Shown here piece after piece: positions 1 through 8,626 of a DNA stretch of 64,000 nucleotides. Location of the stretch: the NCBI RefSeq assembly GCF_001936615.1, contig NZ_MLBF01000005.1:96734-160733 (forward strand), given 5' to 3'. The position numbers and the translations under genes were made by a program. The notes under the pieces are model-generated. The model searched no databases, was not told where the DNA came from, and saw nothing but the letters and a program-made list of their open reading frames with translations. The DNA is from Desulfosporosinus metallidurans (GTDB taxonomy: Bacteria; Bacillota; Desulfitobacteriia; Desulfitobacteriales; Desulfitobacteriaceae). Positions within the stretch are counted from its first letter, which is position 1. Every line of letters begins with the position of its first letter.

Positions 1-130
1 TTTCGATTAGCCTCATACCGTCCGTTGCATTTGAAGCCGTAAAAACGCAAAATCCCTCTTGCACAAGATAATCCCTCACCAATCCCAGTATTATAAGGTT
101 ATCATCAACAAACACGATTTTTTCCTCCAT
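1..130 (-). CDS. Response regulator receiver domain, N-terminal part (cut by window edge)
   Basis: The gene starts at 130 on the minus strand and runs off the left edge, so only about 43 residues are visible. They begin MEEKIVFVDDN and continue with RDYLVQEGF, the start of a CheY-like receiver with the acidic DD pair that binds Mg2+. The fragment is a close paralogue of the receiver-only regulator at 10096-10479, and the upstream DNA is also similar, so a segment that included the promoter was duplicated. Whether an output domain follows cannot be seen. The family assignment is firm; the target is unknown. Confidence 0.85.
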   Translation of the reverse strand, partial: MEEKIVFVDDNLIILGLVRDYLVQEGFCVFTASNATDGMRLIE

Positions 131-304
131 GCTTCTCACTCCTTTCCTTTCTTGGCTGGATTTTTGATTTCCTGTGCAAAAGCCAGAACTAACTATAACG
201 GTCCTAGCTAAAGGGTTGCTTGTTTTCCTATCTGAAAACAACAAGCTACATTGCTTGTCGTCATTCTTTGGTGGTTTCGTGTCAGCGAAATGAGAGTATA
301 GTTA
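131..304. other. Intergenic region, duplicated upstream sequence
   Basis: This non-coding stretch lies between the partial regulator and the lipoprotein gene. Its first 60 bases resemble 10480-10550, upstream of the paralogous regulator (both contain AAAAGCCAGAACT or close to it). It also holds a 17-base stretch at 190-206 identical to the core of the 23S rRNA/I-CeuI site, discussed as a finding. No gene is visible. Confidence 0.5.
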
Positions 305-838
305 CTAACGATTAGCAATACTCATATATTCAGCAGCGGCTGGATCTGATTTTTCGGTCCAAATATTGACTACACTACCAACTTTGATACTGCCAATCGT
401 TCCGTCCTGAACAGTTGGACCATCGCTGCTCGTGCCTCTGATCTTAATCGGGATACCAACAGGCACGGTCATAGTAATATTCTTACCGGTCATCACTTCT
501 TGAGAGGCTTGCAATTTCAGCCGTTCTTCTGTGCTTAAAGCCTGCATCTCCGCTTGTCTTTTTGCCTTATCCGCAGCTGACAATTCTGCCGCCGTTTGTT
601 GTCTTTGCATTTCTGAGATTAATACAACATTTCCCTGAATCGACTTGACTTTGCCATAGACTTCCGCTATCCGATCCGGTTGTTCAGGATCAATATTCGT
701 ACCGTACGAGGCACCCGAACCTGAAGCACTTGCTGAGGGTGTCGTTCCTGACGACTTGGCCCCTGAGGAGCATCCTGTAAGCCCGATGACCAAAGAACCC
801 ATGACAATGAGAGCCGCAAATCGTTTCCACTTATACAT
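305..838 (-). CDS. Putative lipoprotein of the efflux operon
   Basis: A 177-residue protein with a lipoprotein signal peptide: positive N-terminus, hydrophobic stretch, then a lipobox LTGC with Cys at about residue 23. A low-complexity Ser/Gly/Ala linker follows. The mature part (residues 55-177) contains a charged helical stretch rich in Gln, Ala and Glu and ends in a small beta-rich region; I do not recognise a named family. It lies 57 bp downstream of the MacB-like permease on the same strand and is probably the last gene of that operon, perhaps an extracytoplasmic partner of the pump. Function unknown. Confidence 0.7.
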   Translation of the reverse strand: MYKWKRFAALIVMGSLVIGLTGCSSGAKSSGTTPSASASGSGASYGTNIDPEQPDRIAEVYGKVKSIQGNVVLISEMQRQQTAAELSAADKAKRQAEMQALSTEERLKLQASQEVMTGKNITMTVPVGIPIKIRGTSSDGPTVQDGTIGSIKVGSVVNIWTEKSDPAAAEYMSIANR

Positions 839-894
839 TTGAACTCATCCCCTCTAATCTATTTTCACTTACTTTGATAAACTAGGTTGTATGT

Positions 895-2094
895 TCACTC
901 ATATCTTAGTGCTTCGATTGGATTAGAATCAGCTGCTTTCGTGGCTGGGTAGAATCCAAAAAATATCCCCACAATGCCGGAAAAGGCAAAAGCTATTAAA
1001 AGACCTTGCATGGAGCGAATCGCCTCTATCTCCAGGTATTTTAGCAACGGAATCACCACTTCTCCTAGCCCTACCCCCAATAGTCCCCCGAAAACACTGA
1101 TGCCGATGGCTTCAAAGAGAAATTGCCTTAAGACATCTTTTTTCCGCGCCCCGAGTGCACGGCGAGTACCAATCTCTTTCGTCCGCTCACGTACAGAAAC
1201 AAGCATGACATTCATAATCCCTATCCCACCGACCACCAAGACAATTGTGGCAATCGCGATCAGAAGTACCGACATCGTACGCGCCGTTTCTTGAGCTGCG
1301 CCTACCTTGCTTCCGGCATCCATAGCCCTAAAATCATCCGCCATATCAGGACGGAGTTTATGGGCTTCGCGCAGAGCAGCTGTAATTTCGCTCAGAGCCG
1401 GTTTTACACTGGGCAGATCCTTCGCTTGAACAGTGAGTCTCGGGGTAATCGTTGTTCCTAAGACATAGCTCTGAGCCGTGGTATACGGTATAAAAACCCC
1501 TTCGTCAATATTTGTACTTCCCAGAGTCTCTCCCTTTCTCTCGATCACCCCTCCAACAATAAATTTCTTCTTGTTGATGTTTATCATTTGACCCACAATC
1601 TCCCCTGGCGCATCCCCAAAAAGGGTATCCGCGATATCTGCTCCGAGCACCGCAATTTTCTCTTTGGTCGTGACGCTCTCCGGTGTCAAGAAACTGCCGG
1701 AACTTAACTTAAGGTTGGTCAAACTTTGGTAGTCTTCAGTAACCCCCAAAACCGTCACTGATTCTGTATCGACACCAGCACTTGCCGCAGCTTTTCCAGA
1801 TATTTGGGGAGCAACAGCCGCCACGGAAGGGCAATTTTCCTTAATCACAGCTACATCCTTAATACCTAGCTTCGACGGAATCGGAGACCCAGTGCTACTG
1901 GCCATGACGTAAATTGTAGTTACGCTCATCTGGGAAAACTGATTATCTACGCTTTTCTTGCTTCCCAATCCCACCGCCACCACGAGGATGATGGTTGCTG
2001 TTCCGATAATGATACCAAGCATTGTAAGGAAGGATCGAACTTTATTGAGCCATATTCCATCGAGGGCTAAGTGAATGGTTTCCAGTATCCCCAT
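895..2094 (-). CDS. MacB-like ABC transporter permease (FtsX family)
   Basis: Permease subunit of a MacAB-type export pump. One membrane helix sits near the N-terminus (LTMLGIIIGTATIILVVAVG), followed by a large extracytoplasmic MacB_PCD domain (about residues 50-260) and three C-terminal helices of the FtsX fold with the signature GGIGIMNVMLVSVRERTKEI. I chose ATG 2094 because GGGAGG lies just upstream and the protein then begins MGILETIHLALDG, typical of the family; a longer frame to 2157 would read into the ATPase gene. It overlaps the ATPase gene by 53 bp, indicating coupled translation. Substrate unknown; exporters of this class carry peptides, macrolides or siderophore-like molecules. 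Confidence 0.9.
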   Translation of the reverse strand: MGILETIHLALDGIWLNKVRSFLTMLGIIIGTATIILVVAVGLGSKKSVDNQFSQMSVTTIYVMASSTGSPIPSKLGIKDVAVIKENCPSVAAVAPQISGKAAASAGVDTESVTVLGVTEDYQSLTNLKLSSGSFLTPESVTTKEKIAVLGADIADTLFGDAPGEIVGQMININKKKFIVGGVIERKGETLGSTNIDEGVFIPYTTAQSYVLGTTITPRLTVQAKDLPSVKPALSEITAALREAHKLRPDMADDFRAMDAGSKVGAAQETARTMSVLLIAIATIVLVVGGIGIMNVMLVSVRERTKEIGTRRALGARKKDVLRQFLFEAIGISVFGGLLGVGLGEVVIPLLKYLEIEAIRSMQGLLIAFAFSGIVGIFFGFYPATKAADSNPIEALRYE

Positions 2095-2758
2095 TTTCAA
2101 TCCTCCCGTCTTTGAACATGATGATACGTTCAGCCTGCTCTCCAATTTCCCGGTCATGGGTCACCATGATAATCGTTTTTCCCTCCCGGTGAAGCTCTTT
2201 AAAAAGCCCCATCACCTGAATGCCAGATTGGCTATCTAACGCTCCGGTCGGCTCATCGGCCAGCAGCAGGTCGGGATTCGTGCTGAGAGCCCGGGCGATC
2301 GCGATTCGTTGTTTCTCTCCCCCAGACATTTCAGTCGGTTTATGGTTCAGCCGGTGCCCTAATCCTACCCGTTCCAAAAGTTCTTTGGCTATCATGCTTC
2401 GGTCTTTTCGGTTTTGGTAAGACAGGGGCACTTCGACATTCCTTTGCGCGGTGTAGTAGGGCAAAAGGTTAAAATTTTGAAACACAAACCCTAGTTTTAG
2501 GTTTCTAAACCGGGCTAGTTCATCGTCATTTAAGTCATTGATAAGTTGTCCATCAAGAAGATACGACCCATCGGTTGGTTGATCTAAACAGCCAATAATA
2601 TTGAGTAGCGTCGACTTCCCTGAGCCGGAAGCTCCCATGATCGCTACAAATTCTCCTCGTCTGATGGTTGTGTTGACATCTTTTAAAATTTGCACCGTGT
2701 TTTTGCCCAAAGAAAACTCTTTATAAATATGCTCTAACTGGATAATATTTTCGGTCAC
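2042..2758 (-). CDS. MacB-like ABC transporter ATPase
   Basis: Cytoplasmic ATPase of the export pump, 238 residues. Walker A is GASGSGKST, the Q-loop is FVFQNFNLLP, the ABC signature is MSGGEKQRIAIARAL, Walker B is LLLADEPTGALD and the H-switch is VTHD. This is the classical LolD/MacB branch. The C-terminal 15 residues extend into the permease gene. It lies between the adaptor gene (20 bp upstream) and the permease, so the three form one operon read leftward. Nothing essential is missing. Confidence 0.93.
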   Translation of the reverse strand: MTENIIQLEHIYKEFSLGKNTVQILKDVNTTIRRGEFVAIMGASGSGKSTLLNIIGCLDQPTDGSYLLDGQLINDLNDDELARFRNLKLGFVFQNFNLLPYYTAQRNVEVPLSYQNRKDRSMIAKELLERVGLGHRLNHKPTEMSGGEKQRIAIARALSTNPDLLLADEPTGALDSQSGIQVMGLFKELHREGKTIIMVTHDREIGEQAERIIMFKDGRIENGDTGNHSLSPRWNMAQ

Positions 2759-2777
2759 ATTCCCCCCTCCTTTCCGA

Positions 2778-4067
2778 TTATTTTTTAATGTTCTTTCGAA
2801 TGAGGATTTTATCTCCAGCTTTTAACCCATCTTTAATCTCTACGATTTTTCCATCAGTCAGGCCCGTTTTAACCTTTACCCACCCCGTGCTTCCATCGGG
2901 GGACTGTACTTCAACACTGGGGGCACCATTCGCTCGGACCACAGTTTCTACTGGAATGGTAACAACTCCTTTAACTTGCTGAGCGATAAAGGCCACACTC
3001 GCGGTCATCCCGTTTTTAATGTTTTCATCAGGAGCATTCAAGATAACGGACACTTTATATGTAACTATTCCACTCTGATCGACGACAGGATTAGGGGAAA
3101 TTGAACTTACCTTACCCTCATAGGTTTTATCCGGTAGGGACGTAAATACAACTTCTGCCGCCTGTCCAACCGATATTTTTCCAATGTCATCTTCAATAGG
3201 GTAAGAATCGACCGCGACCTCATTGCCATTGGCAAGCACAATAAAGGGTGTGTTAGTTGAAGTAGAACTGGAAGTAACTAATTCTCCTGTTTTTCCATTG
3301 TTGGAGAGAATCATACCGTCCGTGGGAGAAATCAAAGTAGCATCTTGCAAGTTGTTTCTGGCAATAGCCAGGGCCGCCTCCATCTGTTTGACGGTTTCGC
3401 TCGCTGTCGTCAAATCATAGGAATCTGCCGGTACGAGTAAAGCGAGTTGAGCTTTGGCGTTTTCTAACTGAGCTATAGCCCCCTCCAGTTTGAGTTCTTC
3501 TCCTAAGATATCTCCCTCGGTGGTCTTACCGCCGTTCAAGACGGTGGTCTTCTCGTTGTTCAATAGGGAAACTTTATAATCATACGAGGCCTGCTGAACT
3601 CTCAAGTTCTTCACTGCATTATCGACTGCAATTTGCTTAGCTTGACGCTCAACATCAGAGGGGCCCGCGATAAGTTTCTGGTATTTGGCTACGGCTGAGT
3701 TATAATTGGCCTCGGCTTGTTTGACCTGATTTTCCAAGTTTTTTACATCCAGCCGGGCTAATACATCTCCTTTCTTAACCCGCTGCCCCTCTTGAACCAA
3801 AATTTCTTGCACAATCCCATTGCCATTGAACTTAAGGTTGGTTACCGGGTAATCCGCTTTTCCGTCGTTGGCAAGCGAAATTTTTACATCTTTCTTTTGG
3901 GCAGTAATCACCGTACTCCCAGTATCGACGGGAGTCTGAGCCCTTTGTTCACGTAGATAATACCAACTACCTCCACCCGCTAAGGCTAGCACCACGAGGA
4001 CGGCAGTTAGCTTTTTAGCAGAAAGCTTACCTTTCCCTAACTGTTTGAGAGATAACATATACAACAT
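2778..4067 (-). CDS. Periplasmic-adaptor/HlyD-family subunit (MacA-like)
   Basis: Membrane-fusion type adaptor of 429 residues and first gene of the MacAB-like operon. An N-terminal membrane anchor (about residues 18-38) is followed by a split biotinyl-lipoyl-like barrel (GIVQEILVQEGQRVKKGDVL, about 85-105). A long alpha-helical hairpin rich in Ala, Gln and Lys comes next (about 110-230), then the second barrel half (SPTDGMILSNNGKTGELV) and C-terminal beta domains. In Gram-positive bacteria such proteins bridge the MacB permease and the wall instead of an outer-membrane channel. ATG 4067 gives a second possible start at MLSLKQ four residues on. Confidence 0.88.
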   Translation of the reverse strand: MLYMLSLKQLGKGKLSAKKLTAVLVVLALAGGGSWYYLREQRAQTPVDTGSTVITAQKKDVKISLANDGKADYPVTNLKFNGNGIVQEILVQEGQRVKKGDVLARLDVKNLENQVKQAEANYNSAVAKYQKLIAGPSDVERQAKQIAVDNAVKNLRVQQASYDYKVSLLNNEKTTVLNGGKTTEGDILGEELKLEGAIAQLENAKAQLALLVPADSYDLTTASETVKQMEAALAIARNNLQDATLISPTDGMILSNNGKTGELVTSSSTSTNTPFIVLANGNEVAVDSYPIEDDIGKISVGQAAEVVFTSLPDKTYEGKVSSISPNPVVDQSGIVTYKVSVILNAPDENIKNGMTASVAFIAQQVKGVVTIPVETVVRANGAPSVEVQSPDGSTGWVKVKTGLTDGKIVEIKDGLKAGDKILIRKNIKK

Positions 4068-4099
4068 TCCTTTCTGCCAAATTTAATGAGGGAGCAAAC

Positions 4100-5734
4100 C
4101 TAGTGAGTCAACAGATGTTGTAAATTTTCTTCCAGCAAACCACTCACCGCATTAAAGTTACCGACTACAGTAGACCGGGAGATGTAATCCTTATTCATAA
4201 AGAGAAATTTGTAGGGCGGAGAAGACAAGGAGAAGGATGAAAGGTCAGAAGGCGGAAGCATGGCTACAAAGCCACCGGTTTTAGCAGCTAAAGCTGCCGT
4301 TAACAAGGCGTCGGCATAGGGTTTCCCCGAACTGACGTCATCTTGACGAACCAGCCCAGATGTAAAGTAAAGCGGGGACTGGGGAATTTGCGTGTTAAAG
4401 AGATTTTGAAAGATGATACTTTGGGTATCATAGCGGTCATAGCCACCCCAACGTTGGACGGAATACTTGGCACGTAATTCATTTTCCACGGAAGTGCCAA
4501 TAACCCCTGTCCCTCCAAGCAAAACGACATTACTCACCTTGAGATCGGCCAAGGCTTGAATCGTCGAAGGCGGCAATGAATCTCTATCCGTGAGCAAGAT
4601 TGGGTTTCCTTGCTCCGCAGCAAAGGCACTGATCGCAATCGCATCAGGTATGGCATTCCCATTAGCGAGATATACGGTATGGGTGGGATCAATACCCACA
4701 TTGGAGGAGATCAGAGCAGCCGTATCGTATCCTTGTTGTCCAGCAATCCGTGTAATCGTCAACCCATTACTAGTCAAACTATCTTGGATGACTTGAGATA
4801 TGGCTGCTGTTCCGCCAACGATGTATACGTTCTGAGCGCTCAGCCTTCTAATCTCTGCTAACGTCCGTTCGTCTAAGGTGGAAGAACCCGACATAAGAAT
4901 CGGAGCGTCGAGCTTTTTAGAAAGCGGAGCCGCGGCTAGAGCATCCGAAAATTGATCATCTCGTGTCAAGATCACGTTACGTGCCCCTTGTATCCAACCA
5001 CTTTTGGCAATATCAACCGATAGCGAAACGTTATCCTTCGTCGTCCCTCCGATTCGAGCATTTTGGGTGTAGGCCGAAATAACCGGAATCGAACCGACCA
5101 CATGCCCAGCGTAGATTATGTTGACTGTTCCTAAGGAGGTGGGTGTCATAGTGAACGTAAACGTTCCATCACTAAGGGTTGTATAGCTTACGTTTGTTGC
5201 CCCTACAGTTGTTCCGTCGACTGTTCCAGATTTACGGACCAATGGATTCCCAGCAGAATCCGTAACCTTAACCCTTATGGTTTTAGTCGCGTTAGTAACG
5301 AGAGAATCTGTAATGATTGTTTTAGCATTCAGTACTGTTATTGTCCCCGCGGCTAAGGCTGTGCCCAAAGCTCCTTGACGTATGACTAACTGATAATCTC
5401 CAGCGGTCTCTAACGTCACATTGGAAATTGTATAATCTCCAGCTGTCCCAGAAATGGGAAATAACGTTTGAATCCCCTCAGAGTCTGTAATAGTAGCGCT
5501 ACCCACAGATCCCGTAAAAGGATCCGACTTATTATCCCAAAGTTGAACATGTATATTTCTTGCTTCTCCGGCAATCAGTGTGGAGTCTGCGCTGGTCGCA
5601 AAATTAAGCCAGCCGAGCCATGTACTACCATCATCACTTGTGTACGCTGAAGCAACCCCCGGTATCATTCCAATCAGCAAAATTACCATCATCAGTGCAG
5701 CCAAAACCTTTTGTGTCTGTTTCTTTTTTCCCAC
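4100..5734 (-). CDS. Surface protein with Ig-like region and CWB2 repeats
   Basis: A 544-residue exported protein. The signal peptide ends near GVASA (residues 1-30). Residues 45-230 are beta-rich with two Ig/invasin-like units. Residues 230-530 hold three cell-wall-binding repeats 2, recognisable from ARNVILTRDDQFSDALAAAP, NVYIVGGTAAIS and NVVLLGGTGVIG. In clostridia CWB2 triplets anchor S-layer-associated proteins to anionic wall polymers. The gene follows the efflux operon by only 33 bp upstream on the same strand, but a promoter of its own may lie at 5740-5880. Its specific role is unknown. Confidence 0.88.
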   Translation of the reverse strand: MGKKKQTQKVLAALMMVILLIGMIPGVASAYTSDDGSTWLGWLNFATSADSTLIAGEARNIHVQLWDNKSDPFTGSVGSATITDSEGIQTLFPISGTAGDYTISNVTLETAGDYQLVIRQGALGTALAAGTITVLNAKTIITDSLVTNATKTIRVKVTDSAGNPLVRKSGTVDGTTVGATNVSYTTLSDGTFTFTMTPTSLGTVNIIYAGHVVGSIPVISAYTQNARIGGTTKDNVSLSVDIAKSGWIQGARNVILTRDDQFSDALAAAPLSKKLDAPILMSGSSTLDERTLAEIRRLSAQNVYIVGGTAAISQVIQDSLTSNGLTITRIAGQQGYDTAALISSNVGIDPTHTVYLANGNAIPDAIAISAFAAEQGNPILLTDRDSLPPSTIQALADLKVSNVVLLGGTGVIGTSVENELRAKYSVQRWGGYDRYDTQSIIFQNLFNTQIPQSPLYFTSGLVRQDDVSSGKPYADALLTAALAAKTGGFVAMLPPSDLSSFSLSSPPYKFLFMNKDYISRSTVVGNFNAVSGLLEENLQHLLTH

Positions 5735-6053
5735 GTACTATTTCTCCTCTCTAACTTTCGGCGATTACAACAATGTCTACGTGATTTCTCCCTGATGCTT
5801 TCTCCTCTTATTCTTGTCTAGAGATTCCATTTCGTCTAAACTGTATGATAATATTATAAATAAGAATTGTGTCATAAGTTTAACGAAAGTTCGAAATAAG
5901 TTTGTCAACTGCAGATAGTTATATAAGAACAAATATTATTGTTCATTTTTAATATACTTAGAGTGCGTAACGAAACTTCAGTTTCGTTACGTGCTCTGGC
6001 TTTAAGTGATGTGTGTCCCGTAATCCCATATTCGACGTGAATGTGTATCAGAT
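5735..6053. other. Intergenic region between the two CWB2 genes
   Basis: AT-rich non-coding DNA upstream of the 4100-5734 gene. It probably contains that gene's promoter (AT-rich tract at 5840-5880) and holds the terminator at 5966-5991 that ends the upstream CWB2 gene. No ORF with a plausible start was seen. Confidence 0.5.
5966..5991 (-). terminator. Hairpin after second CWB2 gene
   Basis: Perfect 11-bp inverted repeat GTAACGAAACT / AGTTTCGTTAC with a 2-base spacer. It lies about 60 bp after the stop of the gene ending at 6054. The T-run is poor, so it may act as a weak terminator or an mRNA stabiliser. Confidence 0.55.
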
Positions 6054-7688
6054 TTAATTAACCTTTGTGAATACATAATTACTGGAAATACTGGATTGAC
6101 TGAAACTGGGATGAATGAAACTATCAGTATTACTAAAATTATTGGAATTTCCACGAATACGAGAAATACCCAAATTAGAAATTTCTAAACGATTTCCATT
6201 TAATACAAAATTGTCATCTTCAGCCCAACTTGAATTTACGATTCTTATCCTTGTGGGATTACTGAATGAATATTTTTCTTTATAAATATTAGTATATCCA
6301 GTGAGCACTTCAGTTTCTTCTAATGTACCATCATCATGAAATTCCAAAGTATGTTTTCCATCAGAAGTCTTCCATGTACCTAAAATTTCCTGTTGCACTT
6401 GTTGAATTGTCAAAATAGCAACTGGATTCACGTCTGCGACTGTAACTGTAGCTATTACATTAATTATAGTTGATTCAGCAATTGTACCAATAACAATATA
6501 ATTTCCTGCACTTGTTGGTTGACTTAATGCCCTGCCCGCCCAATTGACATTAACCATTTTAGATGTCCCATCACTCATTGTAGCAGTTACTGTTGAAGGT
6601 AACACCGGAGCAGTTCCTGCTGTAGTAGTTACATTAACAGCACTTAAGTGGCTTACAGTAATAACCTGTCCTTGTCCCAACTCTTGTATCACACTATCAG
6701 GAACAACAGCAGTTCCTCCAAATACATAAACACTAGGATTATAATTACTACTACTACTACCACTATTACTAGCGTTTACTAATCTTTGCTTATAATAACT
6801 TTTTGTATCATTAGGTGAAGCATCATTCACTAAAATAATAGGAGCAGATATTTTTGAAGCTAGAGCACTTCCACTTAAAGCATCTGGAAATTGCTCACCT
6901 GAAGTTACGATTGTATTATATAGATTAAAAACACTCTCAAATTCCTTGTTAACAGCAATATTTCTGCTGTATCGATCATTTCCTGAAATCCTTTCATAAT
7001 TTGGAAATTGATTAACAACATTATCAGTAATTTCATCTGAATTACCTATAACATAGGACTTTACGATACTTTTATTTGAAGATATATAATCCTTGACCGA
7101 GTCAGGGATATTATTATTGGGTACTAGAATGATTGGATCTCGTTTTATCGATGCAATCGGAGAAATTGAAAGTGCGTCCGAGAAATCATCAGATGTACAA
7201 ACAAATATTATTGAAGGGGTTGAAGTGACTTGTTTAGCTACTGCTATTGCGGTTTCATATTTATCATTTCCAAATACTCTATTTGCAGTTATTCCCATAG
7301 ATTGCAATTCTGTATCTACCGATGATGAAATTACTCCTGTACCACCTATGATTGTGACATTTTTGGTTTTTAAATCAATTAATACTTGTCTGGTAATAGG
7401 TGTAAGTGATGCACTCTCAGTAAGTAATATTGGAGCATCATATTTCTTTGCTAATGGTGTTGCTGCGAGGCTATCGGAATAATTACCTCCATATGTTAAA
7501 ATACAGTTTGATGAACCATTAGGCCAACCTTGTTTGGCGATTGCAGATGATGTGTCATAGCGATTTTGACCCGAAATTCTATTAATTATTGGAGATATGG
7601 TTGTTGAGCTAGTTGTAGCTAATGTTGGTGGTACATATGAGAATGTGAATAATGTGGTAAGAAATATAGATATCAATTTTTTCTTCAT
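6054..7688 (-). CDS. Surface protein: CWB2 repeats, bacterial Ig-like domain, lipocalin-like C-terminus
   Basis: A 544-residue secreted protein. A signal peptide (residues 1-24) is followed by three CWB2 repeats (about 35-330; NRYDTSSAIAKQGW, NVTIIGGTGVISSSV, VYVFGGTAVVPDSV). A Big_4-like bacterial Ig domain follows (about 345-415; NVNWAG and GNYIVIGTI are typical). The C-terminal 120 residues look like a lipocalin-type small beta barrel (ILGTWKTSDGKHTLEFHDDG). Base composition is clearly more AT-rich than the neighbouring CWB2 gene, suggesting a separate origin. Its stop overlaps no gene, but its start overlaps the PAP2 gene end by 4 bp, so it may be co-transcribed with the two membrane enzymes upstream. 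Confidence 0.85.
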   Translation of the reverse strand: MKKKLISIFLTTLFTFSYVPPTLATTSSTTISPIINRISGQNRYDTSSAIAKQGWPNGSSNCILTYGGNYSDSLAATPLAKKYDAPILLTESASLTPITRQVLIDLKTKNVTIIGGTGVISSSVDTELQSMGITANRVFGNDKYETAIAVAKQVTSTPSIIFVCTSDDFSDALSISPIASIKRDPIILVPNNNIPDSVKDYISSNKSIVKSYVIGNSDEITDNVVNQFPNYERISGNDRYSRNIAVNKEFESVFNLYNTIVTSGEQFPDALSGSALASKISAPIILVNDASPNDTKSYYKQRLVNASNSGSSSSNYNPSVYVFGGTAVVPDSVIQELGQGQVITVSHLSAVNVTTTAGTAPVLPSTVTATMSDGTSKMVNVNWAGRALSQPTSAGNYIVIGTIAESTIINVIATVTVADVNPVAILTIQQVQQEILGTWKTSDGKHTLEFHDDGTLEETEVLTGYTNIYKEKYSFSNPTRIRIVNSSWAEDDNFVLNGNRLEISNLGISRIRGNSNNFSNTDSFIHPSFSQSSISSNYVFTKVN

Positions 7689-8626
7689 TTATGCATTTCT
7701 CCTCTTTTAATTAAGTTGTTTATCTTGTAACAAGAAACACCACTCCTAATAAACATACTTTTCCTCTTTAAATAAATTGCGCTGATAATCCAGTCCCCTA
7801 GTTTCACTGCAGCCAGGGCCAAGAAGATTCCTGCGATAACATCGGTTACCCAATGAATTTCCAGATAAAGCGTAGAATAAATGATCGAGAGGCAGAAAAA
7901 CGTCCAAACCCAGCGGAAAAGTTTATCCTTTTCTCTCCAAGCGAGCAACAGCATAGCGAAGGCTATCGAAGTATGCATTGAAGGGAAACAATTGACAACG
8001 ACCACCGCCGCATCAGCTGCCGTGAGATGACGAGCCATTCCATCGGGTTGGCCTAGAACATACCAGACTTCATTGACGTGAATCGTAAGATAAAAGGGAA
8101 AAATTAATACAAATTGTAAGACATGAGCTGACAAACTATAACGGATCATTTTTAGAGAATCCTTGGCTAGAAAGGAACGAAAAACGGGTATAAGCACGGG
8201 TAGAGTAAAGCCATTAGCATAAATCCACCGGAAATAGCTTGTCAACCAAGGGGTTTGGATCACTCGAAACATCCAGCCATTATTACCTGGTATTGACTTA
8301 AAGAGATTATCTAAATCTAAAAGGTGGGCTCTAGTACCTAGTTGCCAATAAACAACGTCATTCCAGATCGGAGGAAAATATTTCCACATTAAAATTGGAA
8401 ATAGAACTAAGGGTATTCCGAGCCATAAGAAATTTTTCCAAGAAATCGGCAAACGATCACGTTGCATTTCCCAAAAAGCCACTCCGGGTAAAAGATAGGA
8501 ATAATGGGCAGAACGGTTCGGAGCAACAAGAACGAACACAACAAGAGCAACAAGGCATAATTGCAAAAAGTATTTCTTGGGCCATTCAATAGCTCTAATC
8601 GTTCTAAAGTCCATAGAAGAGATCAT
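7685..8626 (-). CDS. PAP2-superfamily membrane phosphatase/phosphotransferase
   Basis: A 313-residue membrane protein with about six helices. The PAP2 catalytic signature is visible as CFPSMHTS (about residues 212-219) and EIHWVTDVIAG (about 257-267), which supply the SMH serine/histidine pair and the distal histidine and aspartate. A canonical KxxxxxxRP motif is not obvious, which fits the Aur1/inositolphosphotransferase-like PAP2_3 branch. Likely substrates are lipid phosphates or polyprenyl pyrophosphates at the outer membrane face. It overlaps the acyltransferase-like gene upstream and the CWB2 gene downstream by 4 bp each, so the three form a translationally coupled operon, perhaps decorating wall polymers. 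Confidence 0.82.
   Translation of the reverse strand: MISSMDFRTIRAIEWPKKYFLQLCLVALVVFVLVAPNRSAHYSYLLPGVAFWEMQRDRLPISWKNFLWLGIPLVLFPILMWKYFPPIWNDVVYWQLGTRAHLLDLDNLFKSIPGNNGWMFRVIQTPWLTSYFRWIYANGFTLPVLIPVFRSFLAKDSLKMIRYSLSAHVLQFVLIFPFYLTIHVNEVWYVLGQPDGMARHLTAADAAVVVVNCFPSMHTSIAFAMLLLAWREKDKLFRWVWTFFCLSIIYSTLYLEIHWVTDVIAGIFLALAAVKLGDWIISAIYLKRKSMFIRSGVSCYKINNLIKRGEMHK

Noticed and set aside
6735..6775. Short tandem repeat TACTAC in the second CWB2 gene as a possible phase-variation tract
   Set aside because: It encodes a Ser run in a linker and its unit keeps the frame; no sign of switching.
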